Source: CAZAMT01 sp964486145 (GTDB lineage: Bacteria; Bacteroidota; Bacteroidia; Bacteroidales; JAAAOM01). Taken from it: DNA of 6,741 nucleotides. The notes under the pieces are model-generated. The model had not been told where the DNA came from. It searched no databases and saw only the letters and a program-made list of their open reading frames with translations. Location: NCBI GenBank assembly GCA_964486145.1, contig CAZAMT010000231.1, positions 1-6,741 on the forward strand, in the 5' to 3' direction. Position 1 is the first letter of the stretch. Every line of letters begins with the position of its first letter. The position numbers were made by a program, and so were the translations under genes. Shown here in pieces: positions 1 to 6,741 of this stretch.

Positions 1-21
1 ATGAAAGAAGAACTACAATAG

Positions 22-186
22 GATAACCATGACAGGGAGAAGCGAATTCATAAAAAAGCTTCAAAAACAGTAAGGTTAAATAAAAAACCAGTAAATTTCG
101 ATTTTAAAAGCATTGAAAATTCAATTTATGTTGCCATTTCTGTCAATGAAACGTCCGAAGAAAATTACGTAGTCATTTTTAATTAA
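22..186 (+). pseudogene. Possible remnant: open frame with no start codon
   Basis: This frame runs 54 sense codons from just after the TAG at 19-21 to the TAA at 184-186, but holds no ATG, GTG or TTG. Its first half is very basic (Lys/Arg-rich). Its second half has an alternating hydrophobic, beta-strand-like pattern, including NSIYVAISVNETSEE followed by a hydrophobic VVIFN end, as might close a secreted beta-rich protein. In another frame a short ATG reading frame at 30-73 encodes MTGRSEFIKKLQKQ, loosely like the start of a Tat signal. Together these could be the two ends of a decayed gene. Against this, an open run of this length is not rare by chance in such sequence, and I recognise no family. 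It is listed so that it is not lost. Confidence 0.2.
112..125. promoter_or_regulatory. Short AT-rich inverted repeat, possible operator
   Basis: ATTGAA and TTCAAT form perfect 6-base arms around a 2-base AA centre, ending about 71 bases before the first start codon of the operon. The position would suit a regulator-binding site. The arms are short and AT-rich, however, so chance is a good explanation in a region this poor in G+C. No second copy was noticed upstream of the other genes, where the spacers are too short to hold one. Confidence 0.12.
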
Positions 187-196
187 ATAGTTAAAT

Positions 197-1660
197 ATGA
201 ATAAAATAATATCAGTATTGTGCCTTAATCTGATTCTTTTGGGTTGTCAGGATCAGAAAAAAACTACATTGCACCCCAACGTTATTCTTTTAGTTGCTGA
301 TGACCTCGGCTACAACGACCTCTCCTGTTACCGAAATGCCACCCCCGGCCAGGCCGAAAAACCGCCTACGTGCCAAACCCCCAACATCGACCAGTTGGCA
401 GCAGAAGGTATGCGCTTTACCGATTTTTACTGCGGGGCTGCTGTTTGTTCTCCCTCCCGTTCAGCAATTATTACCGGTCGGAATGCCACTCGGGTTGGTA
501 TTTACAATTGGATTCCAACCAATCAGCCCATGCACCTGAGAGCCGAAGAAGTTACCATTGCGGAAATGCTCAAAGCCAAAGAATATGAAACAGCTCATTT
601 TGGCAAATGGCACCTCACCTCCGAAGGTATGGAACAGCCGATTATGAATGACCAGGGGTATGATTACAGCTTTTTTACCTACAACAACGCAAACCCAAGT
701 CATGAAAACCCGGTCAACTTTTTCAAAAATGGTGAACCTGTAGGCAAGCTGGAAGGGTATGCATGTCAACTTGTGGTAGATGAAGCCATTCAATGGCTCG
801 AAGAAAAAAAATCATCAGAAAAACCCTTTTACATCAATGTATGGTTCAATGAACCACATGAAAAAGTTGCCGCACCCGACAGCCTGGCAAACCGCCATGA
901 ATACAACAAGGAGTATTACGGATGTATTGAAAACATGGATTACGCGATCGGAAGAGTATTATCTTTTCTAAAGGAAAATCAACTTGAAGAAAATACCCTG
1001 GTTATTTTTGCATCAGATAACGGCAGCCAGGTGTACGGCTCAAATTACCCGCTTCGTGGCGCTAAAGTCTTTAACTACGAGGGAGGTGTCCGGGTGCCTT
1101 TTATTGCCCGATGGCCTCAGACCATCCCTGCAGGCAGAACCTCGGGTGCCATAGGTAGTTTTACCGATGTACTTCCATCCATTGCTGAATTTTGTAATAC
1201 GCCATTACCCGACAGAAAACTGGATGGTGTGAGCCTGGTTTCGGTTTTCACAGGTGAAGCGGATAGCGTTGAAAGAAAGCACCCGGTATTCTTTTACAGG
1301 TATTTTAATGACCCGATATGCATGATGCGGGATGGAGACTGGTGCCTGCTGGGATATGAAGAAATTATTCCATTCACCAAACACCTGAACGGAAGAGAAT
1401 TAGCGAAATTTAAACCGGAGCCGGGTGAACCAAGGTGGGCACAATGGGGATTCCAGGAAGGGCATATGGAAGCTATACCCGACATTGTACCTCAGCATTT
1501 TGAACTGTACAACCTGAAAAATGATATTGGACAAAAACATGATCTGGCCGATCAATATCCCGAAAAAGTTGACAAGATGAAAAAACAAATGCTCCTACTT
1601 CGTAAAGAAATGATCAAGGAAGGGGGAGATTGGTTTGAAACAGGGAATTCAACAGAATAA
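197..1660 (+). CDS. Lipoprotein sulfatase (formylglycine-dependent, S1 family)
   Basis: Predicted to hydrolyse a sulfate ester on a glycan in the periplasm or at the outer membrane. The 487-residue protein begins with a lipoprotein signal peptide (lipobox LLGC, lipidated Cys17), which supports this start. The sulfatase fold follows. Asp35-Asp36 in VADDLG bind calcium. CSPSR (84-88) holds Cys84, the residue converted to formylglycine, with the helix ending TGR at 93-95. HFGKWH (134-139) supplies the catalytic Lys/His, His221 lies in NEPH, DNG (274-276) completes the metal site, and Lys290 follows PLRG. All core residues are present. A Cys-type motif implies activation by a radical-SAM anaerobic sulfatase-maturating enzyme encoded elsewhere. 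Oddities are an extra loop at about 47-62, absent from the next sulfatase, and an insertion at about 390-430 before ELYNLKND. It is first in the operon, 21 bases before the second sulfatase. Substrate and subfamily cannot be fixed by eye. Confidence 0.95.
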   Translation: MNKIISVLCLNLILLGCQDQKKTTLHPNVILLVADDLGYNDLSCYRNATPGQAEKPPTCQTPNIDQLAAEGMRFTDFYCGAAVCSPSRSAIITGRNATRVGIYNWIPTNQPMHLRAEEVTIAEMLKAKEYETAHFGKWHLTSEGMEQPIMNDQGYDYSFFTYNNANPSHENPVNFFKNGEPVGKLEGYACQLVVDEAIQWLEEKKSSEKPFYINVWFNEPHEKVAAPDSLANRHEYNKEYYGCIENMDYAIGRVLSFLKENQLEENTLVIFASDNGSQVYGSNYPLRGAKVFNYEGGVRVPFIARWPQTIPAGRTSGAIGSFTDVLPSIAEFCNTPLPDRKLDGVSLVSVFTGEADSVERKHPVFFYRYFNDPICMMRDGDWCLLGYEEIIPFTKHLNGRELAKFKPEPGEPRWAQWGFQEGHMEAIPDIVPQHFELYNLKNDIGQKHDLADQYPEKVDKMKKQMLLLRKEMIKEGGDWFETGNSTE

Positions 1661-1681
1661 CCACCCATAAAATTTAAATGT

Positions 1682-3118
1682 ATGAAAGCAATCCTTCATG
1701 TTTCTGTTGTAGTTTTTTTTGCATTAAGCATGTTAGCATGTCAAAACAAAAAGTCAAAATCAGGCGCCACACCCAATATTCTTCTCATTGTAGCTGATGA
1801 CCTTGGCTGGCGTGATATACGTTGTTATGGGAACGACCTGGTGGAAACACCAAACCTGGATCAACTGGCAAATGAAGGTATACGCTTTTCCAATGCCTAT
1901 GCATCCTGCACGGTTTGTTCTCCCACACGGGCGGCACTGCTTACAGGGAAAAATCCGGTTACGGTAAACATAACCGATTATATACCAGGTAAACAATTTG
2001 AAAGAAACAGTCGTGGCATAACGCCAACAGAAAAACTCCTTGTTCCGGAATTTAATCATGAGTTGCCCTTGCAGGATACAACCCTGGCAGAAATTCTAAA
2101 AACAGCCGGATACACTACCATTTCCATTGGTAAATGGCACCTGGGTGGTGAAGGATATCTTCCTGTTAACCAGGGATTTGACATTAACATTGCCGGAAAT
2201 CACAAAGGCATGCCACCCTCTTACTATTATCCTTATACAGCCGAAAGGTTTAATTTTGAAATCACGCATCTTGAATTGAATGATGACAGCCTTTACCTGA
2301 CCGACAGGTTGGGAAATGAAGCCGTTCAGTTTATTCATGATCATGCCGAAGAAAAATTTTTCATGTATTTGCCGTTTTATACTGTTCACACACCCTGGGA
2401 AGGACGGCCGGATTTGGTTGAAAAATATACTGAAGTCGTGGAAAACAACAACGATTCCATTTCGAGAGATCCACATTTTCTTGCCATGATTGAAAGCCTT
2501 GACCAAAATGTGGGAAAGGTTTTAAATGCGCTGGAAAGGAATCATCTTGCAGAAAACACGCTGGTTATTTTTGTTTCCGATAACGGAGGTTTATTTGTCA
2601 AACGGGATGACCAGGTATTCGGCTCGTGGAATTATCCGTTACGAGGGGGTAAAGGAACCTTATACGAAGGAGGACTGCGGGTACCAACCATCATGAGATG
2701 GCCGGGGAATATCAAGCCAGGACAGGTTTCAGACGAACTCATGATCAGTACCGACATACTGCCAACCATACTGGAAGCGGTTAATCAGCCCATAAACCTC
2801 CAGACTGAAGGGGTCAGCCTGTGGCAACACGTGACTGCGGAACAACCGGTTGAGAGAGAAAAATTTTTCTGGCATTATCCCCACTATCACAGAACAAAAC
2901 CGGGTTCGGTTATACGTGATGGTGATTATAAATGTATTTACTATTACGAAGATGAGCGTATTGAACTTTATAATCTGAAAAATGATCCGGGTGAGACAAA
3001 CAATCTTGCCGGAAAAATGCCGGAAAAATCAGAGAAATTAAAAGCACAATTGGACTCATGGCTAAAACTAAACCATGCGAACTTTCCAAAATCAAATAGT
3101 AACTATAATATTCCATAA
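1682..3118 (+). CDS. Second lipoprotein sulfatase (arylsulfatase A-like, S1 family)
   Basis: Predicted exported sulfate-ester hydrolase, 478 residues, paralogous to its upstream neighbour but clearly divergent. The lipoprotein signal ends in MLAC (Cys20); an ATG at 1678 is out of frame. Core residues are all visible: Asp39-Asp40 in VADDLGW, CSPTR (79-83) with Cys79 as the formylglycine precursor and helix end TGK (88-90), IGKWHLGGEG (149-158), His236 in TVHTPW, SDNGG (299-303), and Lys324 after PLRGG. The long segment between TDYIPG (98-103) and LPLQDTTLAEILK (128-140), and FWHYPHYH (396-403) before IRDGDYK, resemble arylsulfatase A-like enzymes found in Bacteroidota glycan loci, some of which act on sulfated galactose or N-acetylgalactosamine. 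That substrate hint is family knowledge, not proof. Both sulfatases share the late motif ELYNLKND. A gap of 12 bases separates it from the Tat-signal gene, consistent with co-transcription. Confidence 0.95.
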   Translation: MKAILHVSVVVFFALSMLACQNKKSKSGATPNILLIVADDLGWRDIRCYGNDLVETPNLDQLANEGIRFSNAYASCTVCSPTRAALLTGKNPVTVNITDYIPGKQFERNSRGITPTEKLLVPEFNHELPLQDTTLAEILKTAGYTTISIGKWHLGGEGYLPVNQGFDINIAGNHKGMPPSYYYPYTAERFNFEITHLELNDDSLYLTDRLGNEAVQFIHDHAEEKFFMYLPFYTVHTPWEGRPDLVEKYTEVVENNNDSISRDPHFLAMIESLDQNVGKVLNALERNHLAENTLVIFVSDNGGLFVKRDDQVFGSWNYPLRGGKGTLYEGGLRVPTIMRWPGNIKPGQVSDELMISTDILPTILEAVNQPINLQTEGVSLWQHVTAEQPVEREKFFWHYPHYHRTKPGSVIRDGDYKCIYYYEDERIELYNLKNDPGETNNLAGKMPEKSEKLKAQLDSWLKLNHANFPKSNSNYNIP

Positions 3119-3130
3119 TCCCTGGATCAG

Positions 3131-4405
3131 ATGAACAGAAGAAATCTACTTAAAAAATCAATGCTTGCTGCTGGCAGCCTAATGGCATCATCTCATTTAT
3201 TATCACTTGCTCAGGAACTAAAAAACAAAACCATTCTTGTTGTTTCCGGCTGGCAGTATCACAATATTGGCGATATTGCTCATACACCAGGTTTATTAAA
3301 ACTCCTGAATACGTTTTTGCCGGAAACACATATCATTCTCTGGCCCAATCACGAAGTCAGAAGTATCGATGAAATGCTGATGAGCAATTTTCCGGATCTG
3401 GAAATTGTAAATGGCGGTATCGACAATGGGCAGGTTCATTCGGAAGCCGTTCTTCAGGCATCGGAAAATGCCGATTTCCTTTTACACGGATCCGGCCCCA
3501 TGATTGTGGGTCATCAAAAAATCAATTGGTGGAAGAAGAAATACAACAAACCGTATGGGATTTATGGTGTTACCGTTGGAAATCCGAACGAATACAACCA
3601 GAGAATAATCAACGATGCAGCTTTTATTTTTACCCGCGAAACCCAGTCGTTGGAGCGAATAAAGGAAGCGGGGACCACCTGTGAAATTCAGAATTTCGGA
3701 CCAGATGCCACGTTTGCCATGCACCTGCATGACGAAGTGAAAGCTGTTTCCTTTATGAAATCGAAAAAACTGGAGCCGAAACAATTTATCTGCGTGGTAC
3801 CACGCTTGCGGAAGACCCCATATTACAAAATTTATCCTGAATGGGGCTGGACTCCTGAGCGCATAAAAGAAATCGATGATCTTAACCAACAACACGCCGA
3901 AATCGATCATGCCAAAGCCCGCGAGGCAATAATAACCTGGATCAGGCAAACCGGAAATAAGGTCTTGGTGTGCCCGGAAATGACCTACCAGATTGAAATT
4001 ATGCAGGAATTGTTATTCGATCCACTGCCAGCGGATGTGAAGCAGCATGTTGAACTGCGCGATGAATACTGGCTGTGCGACGAAGCCGCCACCGTTTACA
4101 AAAATGCTTTTGCGGTGTTGAGTTTCGAATGCCATTCGCCTATCATCTCCTGCTTCAACGGTACACCGGCTTTCTACCTCCGGCAACCCGAAGACACGAT
4201 AAAAGGACAAATGTGGTACGATATAGGGCTGAACGATTGGATTTTTGAAATTGAAGAAACCACTGGACAGATGATTGCCCAGGCGCTGATGGATATCTAT
4301 GACAATACGAAAACTGCCACGAAATATCTTGAAAATGCTATGGATATGGTACGTTCTGTTCAATTCAATAACTATGAGAAAATTAAAAATATCATGAATA
4401 CGTAA
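3131..4405 (+). CDS. Tat-exported polysaccharide pyruvyl transferase-like protein
   Basis: This 424-residue protein appears to be the polysaccharide pyruvyl transferase fold (PF04230, GT-B-like) behind a twin-arginine signal. MNRRNLLKK matches the Tat pattern (Arg3-Arg4, Leu-Leu-Lys) and is followed by a hydrophobic stretch to about residue 27, with a likely cut near SLA-Q; no lipobox is present. Family-like features in order are NIGD (45-48) at the first beta-alpha unit, LLHGSGPMI (117-125), PYGIYGVTVG (141-150), FTRETQSL (167-174), FGPDATF (189-195), a second Rossmann-like half from about 217 (FICVVPRLRK), KVLVCPEM (277-284), and FECHSPI (332-338) preceding FNGTPAFYL. Known relatives transfer pyruvate from PEP to sugars in the cytoplasm. 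Here export, sulfatase neighbours and Glu-Cys-His in place of the usual Arg-x-His argue for another reaction, perhaps ketal removal. Fold assignment is fairly sure; activity is unknown. It lies 16 bases upstream of the glycosidase gene. Confidence 0.8.
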   Translation: MNRRNLLKKSMLAAGSLMASSHLLSLAQELKNKTILVVSGWQYHNIGDIAHTPGLLKLLNTFLPETHIILWPNHEVRSIDEMLMSNFPDLEIVNGGIDNGQVHSEAVLQASENADFLLHGSGPMIVGHQKINWWKKKYNKPYGIYGVTVGNPNEYNQRIINDAAFIFTRETQSLERIKEAGTTCEIQNFGPDATFAMHLHDEVKAVSFMKSKKLEPKQFICVVPRLRKTPYYKIYPEWGWTPERIKEIDDLNQQHAEIDHAKAREAIITWIRQTGNKVLVCPEMTYQIEIMQELLFDPLPADVKQHVELRDEYWLCDEAATVYKNAFAVLSFECHSPIISCFNGTPAFYLRQPEDTIKGQMWYDIGLNDWIFEIEETTGQMIAQALMDIYDNTKTATKYLENAMDMVRSVQFNNYEKIKNIMNT

Positions 4406-4421
4406 AGTAATCAACGCTGTT

Positions 4422-6725
4422 ATGAATAAAAAAATTTGCACCCCCGCAACCGCAGTATTCGGAATGATTGCCATATTAATTTATACAGCATGTTCAACAG
4501 GCCCGGTTATGAATGAACAAAAGAGCCCAACAGTTGCCGACATTGCCCGAAAAGCAAACGTAATTTATGTTGACTCTACCTTTGCATCCGGATTTCATTA
4601 TGTTCCGCCTTACATTTCCAACGGGATTTTGGGAGGCTGTTTCGACCACATGGGGTTTCAGAGTCTGCCGGAATACGGCACACCCAACGGCCGGACGGTT
4701 TTTGGTTATGTTGATCACTATTACATGAGTGAACAATCTACCCGGCAGATTCAGGCGCCGCTCGCTTATATTCAGGCCGAATTTGCCGACGGCAGCACCA
4801 TCCTTAACATGATGGATGCGGATAACTACCGCCAGGAACTGGATATTTATTCCGGTATTTTAACCACGAAATACGATTTGTTTGGCGAAACAGAAATTAC
4901 CGCCATTGCCCACCAAACGGTTCCCAATCTTTTTCTGTTAAAAATCAACCGGAAAGCTGAATCGACTGAAAAAGAACTGGTATTGAAAATAAATTGTGAT
5001 ACACATGGCACACAGAAATCAACCGGACAATGGGCACCACCTGCTGCTGATATAACATATTCCATAGACGAAACCAAAGCAGACATTGTAACGTCAACCA
5101 ATATGGTGGATACCCGCTGGAGCGTCATTTCAAACAATCAGGTGGAACGGGAAGGAGATAAACTTCAAATTCGTTTAAAAGAAGATGAAAACCTGATTAA
5201 AATTATTGTACACCGTGACGATGTGGATGCTGCTTTAGCTGAAAAACCGTATGAAGAGCTGGTGGCCATGCACACCGATGAATGGAAAAAACAGTGGGAG
5301 AAATCGTGGATCAACTTCCCAACCGAACGGGCACACAACATCTGGGCAAGAGCCAATTATTACAACATCAGCAACTTCCCGGTAATTCCGGAAAAGGCGC
5401 TGATACCCACCGGAATGAACGGCAATATCTGGGGTTTTACCTTTCCGCAGGATGTTTATTACGTAGCGGAGAACCTGACGCGGACCAATCATTTTGATCG
5501 CTACCGCAAGTCGATGCAGTACTGGCTCGATATTCTTCCGGAAGTAAAAAAATACAGTGTCCGAATAATGGATGTGGAAGGCGGCTTTTATCCGTGGACA
5601 CCCCCGTTCGACAAGTGGGACGAGTTTGAAAAACATGGCGCCGTCAGCAACGATTCCTACGAAATCCACAATCCTGCCTATGTTTCGGCCATGGTCTGGC
5701 ACTATTACCAGCGTACCGGCGATAAAGAATTTCTAAAAGAGTATTTCCCGATAATGGAGTCGGTGTGGCATTTTTATACCAATGTCATCCATAAAAATGA
5801 AAACGGAACCTATGATGTTGATCATCACAAAGCGGCCGGACAGGATGAGGCATCGCGACTGGAAAGCTCAAAAAACCTGCTGTGTGCGTCGTTCAGTGCC
5901 GAGTACTCTGCCCGCAATTACTTAAAAGCAACGAAAATTGTCGGAACCTTCGATGATGAACTTCATGCAAAGGCAGAGCAAATACTTGATGCCGGAATCG
6001 AGCGCGAAACGCTTATGAAACCTGAAGGTTATTATGCCACTTACGAAGGAGATGTTCGCCCTCCCAACAGCCAGAAACATCCGGTGCAGTTGAATGCCGT
6101 TACCTTTTGTCCGATGGGAGATCTGGGTTTGGCAGCGCCATCGGTTACAGCCTGGGAAAACCGTTACAGTCTTACGACACGGGCCAAAAAACCGGTGTCG
6201 CATGGCTGGACTTTTGCCGCCTTTGCACTGGCATCGAGCCGGCTGGGCTCCGAAGAAGGATTGATGAACGATCTGGATCCCATACAATATTACGCTGGTG
6301 CCGACCCAAAGTGGATTCAGTTTTACGAGTTTACCTTCTGGGAGCGTTATACCATTCACCTGTCGTACTATTTCCCAACGCATGGTTTGTACCAGCAGGC
6401 ACTTTCTGATGCACTGGTTCAGGACTGGCAGGGATTTACCGAACTATTTGCTACGGTGCTGCCCGAATGGAAAGAAAAAGGTGTCTCGTTTAAAGGACTG
6501 GTGGTAAAAGGCGGCGCCATTATCGACGGCGAAATGAAAGGCGATGAATTTAGCATTACCATTCATCCAGGATGGGAAGAATCCATTGAATTAAGAATTT
6601 CGCAAGATGCAGAAAATATAACCGCTTCAGGCCAGAAAGAGGGGCCGGAGACGTTTAACGGCAACCAAAAGGTGAAGTTTCAATTTGACGGAGATAATCA
6701 AATTGCACTGTCATTCAATCCATAA
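4422..6725 (+). CDS. Lipoprotein glycoside hydrolase-like enzyme, GH65/GH95-type (alpha/alpha)6 barrel
   Basis: Predicted exported enzyme cleaving a glycosidic bond, 767 residues, about the usual length for these families. The signal peptide ends in YTAC (Cys24), a weak but plausible lipobox. The N-terminal part (about 45-270, with ISNGILGGCFD at 65-75) looks like the beta-sandwich of GH65/GH95 proteins, and a helical linker follows to about 300. The barrel (about 300-665) contains NGNIWGFTFPQD (334-344; cf. the GH65 region around WDTE), GGFYPWTPPFD (387-397), HNPAYVSAMVWHYYQRTGD (416-434), and GQDE (473-476), which aligns with the GPDE of GH65 and makes Glu476 the candidate general acid. SHGWTFAAFALASSRLG (593-609) is GH95-like, and a C-terminal beta domain starts near 685 (VSFKGLVVKGGA). 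I infer clan GH-L-type or related chemistry; exact family, anomeric specificity and substrate remain open, and phosphorolysis is possible. No Shine-Dalgarno sequence precedes its start. Confidence 0.78.
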   Translation: MNKKICTPATAVFGMIAILIYTACSTGPVMNEQKSPTVADIARKANVIYVDSTFASGFHYVPPYISNGILGGCFDHMGFQSLPEYGTPNGRTVFGYVDHYYMSEQSTRQIQAPLAYIQAEFADGSTILNMMDADNYRQELDIYSGILTTKYDLFGETEITAIAHQTVPNLFLLKINRKAESTEKELVLKINCDTHGTQKSTGQWAPPAADITYSIDETKADIVTSTNMVDTRWSVISNNQVEREGDKLQIRLKEDENLIKIIVHRDDVDAALAEKPYEELVAMHTDEWKKQWEKSWINFPTERAHNIWARANYYNISNFPVIPEKALIPTGMNGNIWGFTFPQDVYYVAENLTRTNHFDRYRKSMQYWLDILPEVKKYSVRIMDVEGGFYPWTPPFDKWDEFEKHGAVSNDSYEIHNPAYVSAMVWHYYQRTGDKEFLKEYFPIMESVWHFYTNVIHKNENGTYDVDHHKAAGQDEASRLESSKNLLCASFSAEYSARNYLKATKIVGTFDDELHAKAEQILDAGIERETLMKPEGYYATYEGDVRPPNSQKHPVQLNAVTFCPMGDLGLAAPSVTAWENRYSLTTRAKKPVSHGWTFAAFALASSRLGSEEGLMNDLDPIQYYAGADPKWIQFYEFTFWERYTIHLSYYFPTHGLYQQALSDALVQDWQGFTELFATVLPEWKEKGVSFKGLVVKGGAIIDGEMKGDEFSITIHPGWEESIELRISQDAENITASGQKEGPETFNGNQKVKFQFDGDNQIALSFNP

Positions 6726-6741
6726 TGCAAGATAAAATAAA

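Larger units (their letters stand above)
1..196. other. AT-rich leader / intergenic region upstream of the operon
   Basis: This stretch is about 28% G+C by hand count, clearly poorer in G+C than the genes that follow. All three forward frames meet a stop within the first 26 bases (2-4, 19-21 and 24-26), so an upstream gene on this strand could end here, but which frame it would use cannot be told. The operon promoter is expected in this stretch or further upstream. I looked for the Bacteroidota-type promoter (TTG near -33, TAnnTTTG near -7) and found no good match; no TTTG occurs here at all. No Shine-Dalgarno sequence precedes the start at 197, which is normal for the phylum. No tRNA, riboswitch or hairpin terminator was recognised. 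Confidence 0.6.
197..6725 (+). other. Probable four-gene operon for exported glycan degradation
   Basis: Four genes lie head-to-tail with gaps of 21, 12 and 16 bases and no room for internal promoters or terminators between them. Every product has an export signal: three lipoproteins and one Tat substrate. The functional mix (two sulfatases, a pyruvyl-transferase-fold protein and a barrel glycosidase) matches the enzymatic arm of a polysaccharide utilisation locus. No SusC/SusD pair, transporter, sigma/anti-sigma pair or hybrid two-component regulator falls within the window, so the locus may be incomplete here. The last 16 bases after the final stop show no terminator. Confidence 0.75.

Noticed and set aside
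44..61. EcoRI (GAATTC) and HindIII (AAGCTT) sites only six bases apart, as in a cloning polylinker.
   Set aside because: No other polylinker sites or vector sequence are present, and both hexamers are plausible by chance in this AT-rich stretch.
461..793. Minus-strand open frame opposite the first sulfatase.
   Set aside because: It overlaps the catalytic CSPSR/GKWH region of a confident sulfatase gene, and its composition is that of an antisense shadow.
804..811. A run of eight A inside the first sulfatase and a run of eight T (1713-1720) inside the signal peptide of the second, possible phase-variation tracts.
   Set aside because: Both frames are intact, the runs are short, and they fall in Lys- and Phe-coding stretches that explain them.
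1678..1680. ATG four bases before the second sulfatase start, as an alternative start codon.
   Set aside because: It is in a different frame and would not give the lipoprotein signal peptide or the sulfatase fold.
3482..3949. Long open frame on the minus strand inside the pyruvyl-transferase-like gene, and a similar one at 5235-5702 inside the glycosidase gene.
   Set aside because: The translations have no recognisable domain or motif, and they lie opposite well-supported genes with clear family features.
6726..6741. Possible terminator after the last stop codon.
   Set aside because: Only 16 AT-rich bases remain, and no inverted repeat fits in them.

Overview
The window reads as part of a polysaccharide-utilisation-type locus from a member of the Bacteroidota, probably a marine or sediment relative of the Bacteroidales/Marinilabiliales. 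This assignment rests on four things: no start codon has a Shine-Dalgarno sequence, the start regions are A/T-rich, the sulfatases are lipoproteins of a kind common in that phylum, and the genes are close-packed and lie on one strand. No taxonomic marker gene is present, so other glycan-degrading phyla with similar loci are not excluded.

Layout. Positions 1-196 are AT-rich (about 28% G+C by hand count) and contain no convincing intact gene. One frame stays open from 22 to 186 but has no usable start codon, so it may be a gene remnant or chance. Four genes then run on the + strand with gaps of only 12-21 bases. They are a lipoprotein sulfatase (197-1660), a second, divergent lipoprotein sulfatase (1682-3118), a Tat-signal protein with the fold of polysaccharide pyruvyl transferases (3131-4405), and a lipoprotein that looks like an (alpha/alpha)6-barrel glycoside hydrolase related to GH65/GH95 (4422-6725). 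The window ends 16 bases after the last stop codon. No terminator is visible, so the operon may continue.

How the genes may work together. All four products carry export signals, so the set looks catabolic rather than biosynthetic. The sulfatases would remove sulfate esters and the barrel enzyme would cleave (or phosphorolyse) a glycosidic bond of the exposed oligosaccharide. The odd member is the pyruvyl-transferase-like protein. Its relatives normally use cytosolic phosphoenolpyruvate (PEP) to add pyruvate ketals to glycans, yet this copy is routed out of the cytoplasm, sits among degradative enzymes, and has Glu-Cys-His where many relatives have an Arg-x-His signature. The most interesting hypothesis is that it acts in reverse, removing or otherwise processing a pyruvate ketal (or another group) on a sulfated glycan such as a pyruvylated algal galactan. 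This is inference; no substrate can be read from the sequence.
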